A stretch of DNA of 10,157 nt from Bdellovibrionales bacterium (GTDB lineage Bacteria; Bdellovibrionota; Bdellovibrionia; Bdellovibrionales; JAMPXM01). The position numbers were made by a program, and so were the translations under genes. The notes under the pieces were generated by a model. That model searched no databases and was not told the DNA's origin. It saw only the letters and a list, made by a program, of their open reading frames with translations. Position 1 is the stretch's first letter, and each line of letters begins with the position of its first letter. This document shows positions 5,412-10,157 of this stretch, piece after piece. The stretch covers positions 1 to 10,157 of the forward strand of contig SXSP01000116.1 in the NCBI GenBank assembly GCA_005792225.1, read 5' to 3'.

Positions 5412-6715
5412 CAGATCTCTCCGGTCAGTGCGAGGCTCTGCGATTGATCAAAGAGCGAGAGCTGCTCGAACTTCTTTGACCTCAGTTTATCCCCGAGGTG
5501 AAGTTGATCAATCTTCCACACGTCGGGATTGTGATCCGCCGTCGTCACGAAATATTTTGCTCGCGGAATCGAAATGCGAAGTTTTCGAAGATCTTCGAGA
5601 GTCAGTTTCCGAAACCTTCGAACTTGCAGAATGCGCTCGACATTACGAACCCCGATTCCGGGAATTCTTAAGAGAGACTCTTTCGGTGCCGTATTGACAT
5701 CAACGGGAAAAAAGGACCGATGCCGGAGAGCCCAGGCGGTCTTCGGATCGAGTTCAAGGTCGAGGTGGCGAGACTCGTCGGTCAACTCATCGGCGCGGAA
5801 ACCGTAGAAGCGAATCAACCAGTCAGCCTGGTAGAGCCTATTTTCGCGAATCAAAGACGGCCGCTCCACCGGAAGAGTCGCGTCGGCGTTCGGAATCGGA
5901 GAATAGGCTGAGTAGTACACGCGGCGGAGTTTGAAATCGTCATAGAGCTGCTGCGATCGATCCAGGATGATCTGGTCACTCGCATTCGTCGCGCCGACGA
6001 TCATTTGAGTTGTTTGTCCAGCCGGAGCGAAAATCAGTTTCTTTTTGGCCGTTGTCTCCGCCTTCGCCTCAGACCACGGCTTGAGCGTAAGGGAAGTGCC
6101 CTTGCGGCTTTCTTTACTCTCCGCGACCTTTTCGCGAATTCGCTCCATGCTATCGAAGACGGAACTCACGGTCTTCGCCGTCGCGATTTGATCGAGATCC
6201 GTCTGTCTGGGGAGTTCGATGTTGGCGCTCACTCGGTCCGCATACAGACCCGCGCGCTCGATCATCTCTTGCGAAGCTCCGGGGACGACCTTCAGATGAA
6301 TATAACCTCCGAACCTTTCGTCCTCACGCAAGCGACGGGCGACTTCCGTGATTTGCTCCATCGTGTAGTCGACGCTCTGAAGAATGCCGGAACTCAAAAA
6401 CAAACCTTCGATGTAGTTGCGGCGGTAGAACTCCATGGTGAGCCACACGACTTCATCAACGGTAAATTTAGCGCGAGGCGTGTCGCTCGAAAGCCGGTTG
6501 ATACAAAACCGGCAGTCGTAAATGCAATTGTTGGTGAAGAGAATCTTGAGAAGCGAGACGCAACGTCCATCGGGGGTATAACTGTGACAAATGCCCATTC
6601 CTTCGGCGTTACCGAGACCCTTCGGATCACGCTTTCGCTGTGTGCCCGAACTCGAGCAGGAGGCATCGTACTTAGCGGCGTCGGCGAGTATCTCGAGCTT
6701 GCGTTTGATTTCCAT
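5411..6715 (-). CDS. Putative DNA modification/repair radical SAM protein (TIGR03916, 434 aa)
   Basis: This is a radical S-adenosylmethionine enzyme of the family linked to UDG-like proteins; its substrate is undetermined. The cluster motif is NNCIYDCRFCINR, CX3CX2C at C64, C68 and C71. The family-typical opening KLEILADAAKYDASCSSSG and GICHSYTPDGRC surround further Cys residues (C20, C43, C52). A helix-hairpin-helix DNA-binding motif lies at about 346-366 (SLLRIPGIGVRNVERILQV). Near the C-terminus is QLSLF (418-422), matching the consensus peptide for the bacterial beta sliding clamp. The start agrees with the conserved N-terminus, although the only purine run (AAGGG) directly abuts the ATG. 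The gene is first in the operon with the UdgX fusion (one-base overlap). Upstream repeats at 6719-6782 may control it. Confidence 0.93.
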   Translation of the reverse strand: MEIKRKLEILADAAKYDASCSSSGTQRKRDPKGLGNAEGMGICHSYTPDGRCVSLLKILFTNNCIYDCRFCINRLSSDTPRAKFTVDEVVWLTMEFYRRNYIEGLFLSSGILQSVDYTMEQITEVARRLREDERFGGYIHLKVVPGASQEMIERAGLYADRVSANIELPRQTDLDQIATAKTVSSVFDSMERIREKVAESKESRKGTSLTLKPWSEAKAETTAKKKLIFAPAGQTTQMIVGATNASDQIILDRSQQLYDDFKLRRVYYSAYSPIPNADATLPVERPSLIRENRLYQADWLIRFYGFRADELTDESRHLDLELDPKTAWALRHRSFFPVDVNTAPKESLLRIPGIGVRNVERILQVRRFRKLTLEDLRKLRISIPRAKYFVTTADHNPDVWKIDQLHLGDKLRSKKFEQLSLFDQSQSLALTGEI

Positions 6716-6718
6716 CCC

Positions 6719-6782
6719 TTACACATAACTTACACGCCGAAAAATCACAAGATCGCCGCTGAGAAGACTGCTGGTAAGTTAT
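6719..6782. promoter_or_regulatory. Candidate operator repeats upstream of the repair operon
   Basis: TTACAC occurs twice as a direct repeat at 6719-6724 and 6730-6735, 11 bp (about one helical turn) apart. ATAACTTAC (6725-6733) has a perfect 9-bp inverted partner, GTAAGTTAT, at 6774-6782. The first cluster touches the start of the radical SAM gene (ATG at 6715), a position suited to repression. The regulator is unknown. The layout does not form a TTAC-N3-GTAA palindrome, the site reported, to my recollection, for Bdellovibrio LexA. Confidence 0.4.
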
Positions 6783-6875
6783 TGAAATTACGATGATAAT
6801 CTTTTCCTGAACCAACTCTGCCGAAGTGAGCGCCGGCGCACACTTTCGGCCTTCGGTGTTGCTAGAGGCATTGCT

Positions 6876-6917
6876 CATTTCTCGATCAAACAAACCAAAT
6901 GACTCGAGCGAGAAATG
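6876..6917. repeat. 9-bp inverted repeat with 24-nt spacer
   Basis: CATTTCTCG (6876-6884) and CGAGAAATG (6909-6917) are perfect reverse complements. A competing inner pairing, CTCGA (6881-6885) with TCGAG (6904-6908), is also possible. It lies in the gene-free region upstream of the plus-strand regulator and could be an operator or an RNA hairpin in its leader. It is not a typical terminator, since only a short GTTTTT follows at a distance. Confidence 0.4.
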
Positions 6918-7106
6918 CTGCGTTTTTGGTCTCCACCTCTATCGATTCTGTTTGCTAAAAATAGAGCAACAAACAAAGTCAGTTTCCCTATTACCCCAGG
7001 AAAATCGAAGTCCTAGTGCCACTTCCACCATTGAGGGGAATTTCAACAATCGATTCCTGGAGCATCTTCTCTATAGTTCAGTTTCTGATAATTTGGTTTT
7101 CGCCAA

Positions 7107-7739
7107 ATGCAAAACAACTCGAATCTCAGCTTTCATATCCAAGTCCTGTTCGACGAACTTCGCCAGCGAAAGCAGAAGAACCCTCTGTATTCGATGAGGG
7201 CCTTCGCGAACCAACTCGAAATTCATCCCTCAGCCCTCAGCCGCGCGATGGCCGGCAAGGAGGAGCTGTCGCTTCAGGCATGCGCGCGCATGATCAAGCG
7301 CTTGCCCTTGAGCGACGAAGACAAAGTTCGCTTTGTCACTTCGGTTGCCGATGAAAAGTATGAGCGCGTGATGAAGACCCTCTCGGCTGAATTCCCTCCG
7401 AGCTTCGCGCCCTCGCTCACTCCAGAGCGCATTGCCGTGTTCGATCGTGAACACCGCTACATGCTGGTGGCCCCTCGTCCGCTCGACTTTCTGAAGCGCT
7501 CGGCCGCGCAAATCATCGGCAAGACCATCCACGAGGCGGGCTTTCCGCCAGACATCGCGGAGAAGATGACGGCGCAAAACCAGGGTGTACTCGAAACGGG
7601 CAAACCATCGGTCATCGAATTTAAAATCGAATGTGCCGAGCCGAAGTTCTTCCGTCGAGCCGCCTACGGCATCATGGGCGAAGACGGTCGAGTCGACCGC
7701 GTCTTGGTCCACGTTCGTCAGATTCCGACTCCCTCCTGA
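7107..7739 (+). CDS. TIGR02147-like HTH protein with PAS-like C-terminal domain (210 aa)
   Basis: This is a probable cytoplasmic transcription regulator with a sensor domain. Residues 10-85 form the same DNA-binding module as the truncated protein at 2936-3223 (YSMRAFANQLEIHPSALSRAMAGKEELS; no gaps between the two). Residues 105-205 look like a PAS fold: FDREHRYMLVAPRPLDFLKRSAAQIIGKTIHEAGFP, then a linker helix and strands ending in EDGRVDRVLVHVRQI. PAS domains often bind a small ligand or cofactor; no ligand can be named. A typical TIGR02147 C-terminal half is not evident, so this may be a variant architecture. The ATG at 7107 is the only sensible start after an in-frame TAA at 7089-7091, yet no Shine-Dalgarno precedes it. 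It is monocistronic, followed by hairpins, and divergent from the repair operon, which it might regulate (positional inference only). Confidence 0.8.
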   Translation: MQNNSNLSFHIQVLFDELRQRKQKNPLYSMRAFANQLEIHPSALSRAMAGKEELSLQACARMIKRLPLSDEDKVRFVTSVADEKYERVMKTLSAEFPPSFAPSLTPERIAVFDREHRYMLVAPRPLDFLKRSAAQIIGKTIHEAGFPPDIAEKMTAQNQGVLETGKPSVIEFKIECAEPKFFRRAAYGIMGEDGRVDRVLVHVRQIPTPS

Positions 7740-7778
7740 GCGCAGCACATTGCGTTAATTCCCGACAGCTTTGAAATC

Positions 7779-7802
7779 AGTGTTGCACGACCGTGCAACG
7801 CT
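7779..7802. terminator. Strong hairpin between convergent genes (possible terminator)
   Basis: A 10-bp stem (one G-U pair) forms from AGTGTTGCAC and GTGCAACGCT around a GACC loop. It is 40 nt past the stop of the plus-strand regulator and 44 nt past the stop of the minus-strand GH15 gene. Neither strand has a following T-run, so intrinsic termination is not assured. Confidence 0.5.
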
Positions 7803-7803
7803 C

Positions 7804-7835
7804 GCGGCAGCTTAAACTCTGTTTGCTGCTGCCGC
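7804..7835. terminator. Second hairpin between convergent genes (possible terminator)
   Basis: The arms GCGGCAGC (7804-7811) and GCTGCCGC (7828-7835) are perfect complements. The loop contains an AAAC/GTTT pair that can extend an alternative stem. It is only 10 nt from the end of the GH15 gene and would serve that gene's transcript best. It lacks a clear T-tract. Confidence 0.5.
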
Positions 7836-7845
7836 TAAGAGAACG

Positions 7846-9687
7846 TCAGTTTCGTTCGCCGCTTAATACGCGATCCAAATTGTAAGCGGAACTGATGAGG
7901 GCCAAGTGCGTAAAGGCTTGGGGATAATTTCCGAGCGCCTGCCCGGTGCTACTCGTTTGCTCCGCATAGAGACCGAGATGGTTCGAGTACCCGAGCATTC
8001 TCTCGAAGAGAGTTCGGGCCTGGTCGAGTTTTTTAGCATCCGTTCGCCCAGCGCGGGTGAGCGCCTCCACCAACCAGAACGAGCAGATGTTGAAGGTGCC
8101 CTCTTTCCCTTGAAGTCCGTCCTGAGTTTTTTCGAGATCATAACGATAGACCAGTCCATCGGAGACGAGGCCGCCGAGGGAGGAGGGGCGGTTGATCGCA
8201 TCCAGTGTGCTCAGCATCCGCGGATCATCTGGCGCCAAGAAGAAAACGAGGGGCATGATGAGCGACGCTGCATCGAGCGAATCGTTTTCGAATGATTGCT
8301 TAAAGGCTTTTCGCTCCGGGCTCCAACCTTGATTCATAATTTCCATGTAAATTTCGTCTCGCGTTTTCTGCCAGGAGATGCGGTCGGCTGGAAAGGATCG
8401 CTTGTCGGCCAACCGGAGTGCACGATCGTAGGCCACCCAACACATGAGTTTGGAGTAGGTGAAATTCTGTCGTCCCGAACGCACTTCCCAAATTCCCTCG
8501 TCAGGTGACTTCCAGTTTCGGCCCAACCAAGAGAGAAGATCCTGGATCTCTCGCCATGAATCGTAAGAAATCGGCGAGCCATGCTTGTTATAGAGATAAA
8601 TTGCATCCATTAACTCGCCGTAAATGTCGAGCTGGAGCTGTTCATACGCCCCGTTGCCGACACGCACGGGTCGAGAATTGCGATAGCCGGCGAGATGATC
8701 GAGTTCGATCTCGGTGAGTGTCGACTCACCTTGAATCCCGTAGACGATTTGAAGTGGCGAGTTCGCCGCATCGGCCTTGCAGTTCGCTAAGCGAGCGCTC
8801 AGCCATCCCATGAACGCCTGAGCTTCCTGGTTGAAACCGATTCGCATGAGGCCGTAGAGAGTAAAAGCGGCATCGCGAATCCACGTGTATCGATAGTCCC
8901 AGTTTCTGACGCCGCCAATTTCCTCAGGCAAGCTGCAAGTCGGTGCCGCCACGATCGCACCGGTCGGCTCATACGTCAGGAGTTTCAAGACGAGCGCCGA
9001 GCGATGAACCATCTCGCGCCAGCGCCCCCGATACGTGCATTTTGAGAGCCACGCCCGCCAAAACAAAACGGTGTCGTGGAAGATTTTTTCTCCCTCAAGA
9101 GCTGTCAGCGGCGGCGAACACTGGTGAGAATCGTCGAGACGCCTCAAGATAAAATTGGCTGACTCGTTTTCTCGGAGCACGAATTCGGCCCCCACTCCCC
9201 GCCCCGTCGACTTGAGGGCGACTGACGTGGAAAGGGATAAGCTTAAGCTCTCGCTTTCAAAGACGGCGCCCCGACTCGTGACCGTCGTTCGGTGCTCGGC
9301 CCTCGCATAATCAAATGCGGGCTCGCAGCCGACGTGAAGACGAACTTCTCCGCGTACGCAGCGCACGTGGCGGATCATTTGATGTCGATCCGCTTCTTCG
9401 CCCGTGGTCGGCATGAAATCGATGAGTTCGGCAATCCCATGCTCCGAGAGAAATCGTGTGACCAAGATGTTTGTCTCGGGCCAGTAGAATTGTTTTTCGC
9501 TAAAATGTTCGCCGTGCGGCGCGATCTCGAAGAATCCGCCTTTGTCTTGATCCAGGATCCGCGCGAAGACACTCGGCGAATCAAAGCGCGGAAAGCAGTA
9601 CCAGTCGATGGAGCCCTTCGTTGAAATCAGGGCCACCGTTCGCATATTTCCGATCACTCCGTAATCCTGGATCGGATGGTTCGACAT
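7846..9687 (-). CDS. GH15 glucoamylase/trehalase-like glycoside hydrolase (613 aa)
   Basis: This is an inverting exo-acting hydrolase of family GH15, releasing beta-D-glucose from alpha-glucosides. Bacterial relatives include glucodextranase/glucoamylase-like enzymes and trehalases, and the choice cannot be made by eye. The N-terminal part (1-200) is the beta-sandwich region, opening with [18 protein letters not shown] and [21 protein letters not shown]. The (alpha/alpha)6 barrel follows, with [19 protein letters not shown] (262-280) and [19 protein letters not shown]. The likely general acid is E401 in EGIWEVRSG and the likely general base is E576 in GLYAEQTS. There is no signal peptide, so it acts in the cytoplasm. 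The length is normal for the family. The start is ATG at 9687, not the in-frame GTG at 9690: GAGGA is 6 nt away and the ATG overlaps the SDR stop as TGATG. Coupling to a glucose dehydrogenase-like gene suggests that the released glucose is oxidised directly. Confidence 0.92.
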   Translation of the reverse strand: MSNHPIQDYGVIGNMRTVALISTKGSIDWYCFPRFDSPSVFARILDQDKGGFFEIAPHGEHFSEKQFYWPETNILVTRFLSEHGIAELIDFMPTTGEEADRHQMIRHVRCVRGEVRLHVGCEPAFDYARAEHRTTVTSRGAVFESESLSLSLSTSVALKSTGRGVGAEFVLRENESANFILRRLDDSHQCSPPLTALEGEKIFHDTVLFWRAWLSKCTYRGRWREMVHRSALVLKLLTYEPTGAIVAAPTCSLPEEIGGVRNWDYRYTWIRDAAFTLYGLMRIGFNQEAQAFMGWLSARLANCKADAANSPLQIVYGIQGESTLTEIELDHLAGYRNSRPVRVGNGAYEQLQLDIYGELMDAIYLYNKHGSPISYDSWREIQDLLSWLGRNWKSPDEGIWEVRSGRQNFTYSKLMCWVAYDRALRLADKRSFPADRISWQKTRDEIYMEIMNQGWSPERKAFKQSFENDSLDAASLIMPLVFFLAPDDPRMLSTLDAINRPSSLGGLVSDGLVYRYDLEKTQDGLQGKEGTFNICSFWLVEALTRAGRTDAKKLDQARTLFERMLGYSNHLGLYAEQTSSTGQALGNYPQAFTHLALISSAYNLDRVLSGERN

Positions 9688-10157
9688 CACTGTTCCTCAT
9701 ACTGCCAAGTCAAACCCCCGTCGACGAAGAACGTCGCGCCTGTCACGTAGTCGGAGTCAGAGCTCGCGAGAAAAAGCGCGAGCTTTGCAACGTCATTTGG
9801 TTCGCCCATTCGTCGGAGCGGAACCTGCGACAAGAGAGCGTTCAACTGTTTCGGGTTATCGAGGAGCTTGGAATTAATTTCGGTCTTGATCGCGCCCGGG
9901 GCGATCGAGTTCACATTAATACCCATCGGGCCAACTTCAATCGCCAGATCGCGGGTGAGCATCTTCAACCCGCCCTTACTCACGCAGTATGAAGCGAAGT
10001 TCGGAAAAGGAAGATCTTCGTGAACCGAACTGATATTTACGATCTTCCCTCTACTCTTCGTCTCGAGTAGATGCCTCACCTGCATCTGCGAGCAGAAAAA
10101 CGGTCCCTTCAGGTTGATATTCAAGACGCGGTCGTAGTCTTCTTCCGTCGTTTCCCA
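9687..10157 (-). CDS. SDR oxidoreductase, glucose 1-dehydrogenase-like, N-terminus off the window
   Basis: This NAD(P)-dependent short-chain dehydrogenase most resembles bacterial glucose 1-dehydrogenases (beta-D-glucose to glucono-1,5-lactone). The visible 156 residues begin at [18 protein letters not shown], so the Rossmann glycine motif and start lie beyond the right edge; the TTG at 10124 is internal. Catalytic residues are seen in [12 protein letters not shown] (Ser 43/44 of the visible part) and YCVSK (Tyr57, Lys61). SAPG-type [11 protein letters not shown] and the C-terminal [11 protein letters not shown] follow. The SVHE-P-P segment and APGAI-T-IN are shared with Bacillus glucose dehydrogenases, which supports the substrate call, although many SDRs carry that label loosely. 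Its TGA overlaps the GH15 ATG by one base, so the two are co-translated. Confidence 0.88.
   Translation of the reverse strand, partial: WETTEEDYDRVLNINLKGPFFCSQMQVRHLLETKSRGKIVNISSVHEDLPFPNFASYCVSKGGLKMLTRDLAIEVGPMGINVNSIAPGAIKTEINSKLLDNPKQLNALLSQVPLRRMGEPNDVAKLALFLASSDSDYVTGATFFVDGGLTWQYEEQ
9694..9698 (-). promoter_or_regulatory. Ribosome binding site deciding the GH15 start
   Basis: GAGGA on the minus strand lies 6 nt before ATG 9687 but only 3 nt before GTG 9690. The spacing favours the ATG, which also makes the TGATG overlap with the preceding SDR gene. Confidence 0.7.

Larger units (their letters stand above)
6716..7106. other. Gene-free divergent region between the repair operon and the HTH-PAS regulator gene
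   Basis: This 391-bp stretch is noticeably richer in A/T than its surroundings and has no convincing ORF. Its left part holds TTACAC/GTAAGTTAT repeats next to the radical SAM gene. The middle holds a 9-bp inverted repeat at 6876-6917. The right part, ahead of the plus-strand regulator, includes TATAGT (7073-7078) and GATAAT (7087-7092) as possible -10 elements, without good -35 partners. No tRNA or known riboswitch pattern was recognised. Confidence 0.5.

Noticed and set aside
6005..6796. 263-aa plus-strand ORF
   Set aside because: It is antisense to the radical SAM gene and has no recognisable protein features.
7230..7748. 172-aa minus-strand ORF
   Set aside because: It is antisense to the HTH-PAS gene and has no domain or ribosome site.
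9688..9690. GTG at 9690 as the GH15 start
   Set aside because: The spacing to GAGGA is only 3 nt, whereas the adjacent ATG at 9687 has 6 nt and forms the TGATG overlap.
10122..10124. TTG at 10124 as the start of the SDR gene
   Set aside because: The reading frame continues upstream to the window edge with SDR-like residues ([12 protein letters not shown]), so this codon is internal.

Overview
The window is about 10.2 kb of moderately GC-rich bacterial chromosome (GC roughly in the mid 50s, estimated by eye). Gene density is high and six of the nine genes lie on the minus strand. No rRNA, tRNA or CRISPR array was seen. Two genes carry the N-terminal winged/HTH-like module of the TIGR02147 (Fibrobacter/Bdellovibrio) family. 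Together with a small L,D-transpeptidase and the general gene style, this suggests a Bdellovibrionota-like Gram-negative bacterium. The taxonomic call is inference from family distribution, not from a marker gene.

Layout, left to right: (1) 1-1783, minus strand: a two-gene ferritin-like operon. A 403-aa protein with two ferritin-like bundles overlaps by 4 bp a single-bundle ferritin-like protein that runs off the left edge. The outermost ~90 bp look compositionally different and may be a junction. (2) 1902-2954: an insertion sequence of about 1.05 kb with one intact zinc-ribbon/HTH/DDE-type transposase and imperfect 20-bp terminal inverted repeats. Its right end cuts off a TIGR02147-type regulator (2936-3223) and supplies its stop codon. 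(3) 3401-3988, plus strand: an exported L,D-transpeptidase. (4) 3975-6715, minus strand: a two-gene DNA-repair operon (TIGR03916 radical SAM protein, then a DUF4130-UdgX fusion) joined by a TGATG overlap. The radical SAM protein ends in a sliding-clamp-type QLSLF peptide. (5) 6716-7106: an AT-richer, gene-free divergent control region with inverted repeats. (6) 7107-7739, plus strand: an HTH plus PAS-like regulator, paralogous to the truncated one. (7) 7740-7845: two strong hairpins between convergent genes. (8) 7846-10157, minus strand: a glucose 1-dehydrogenase-like SDR (N-terminus off the right edge) translationally coupled by TGATG to a cytoplasmic GH15 glucoamylase/trehalase-like hydrolase.

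Functionally the window holds four unrelated units: metal/oxidative-stress type ferritin-like proteins, cell-wall crosslinking, a poorly characterised uracil-DNA/radical-SAM repair pair, and a glucan or trehalose to glucose to gluconolactone module. The best candidate for unexplored biology is the radical SAM/UdgX pair with its clamp motif and its upstream repeats.
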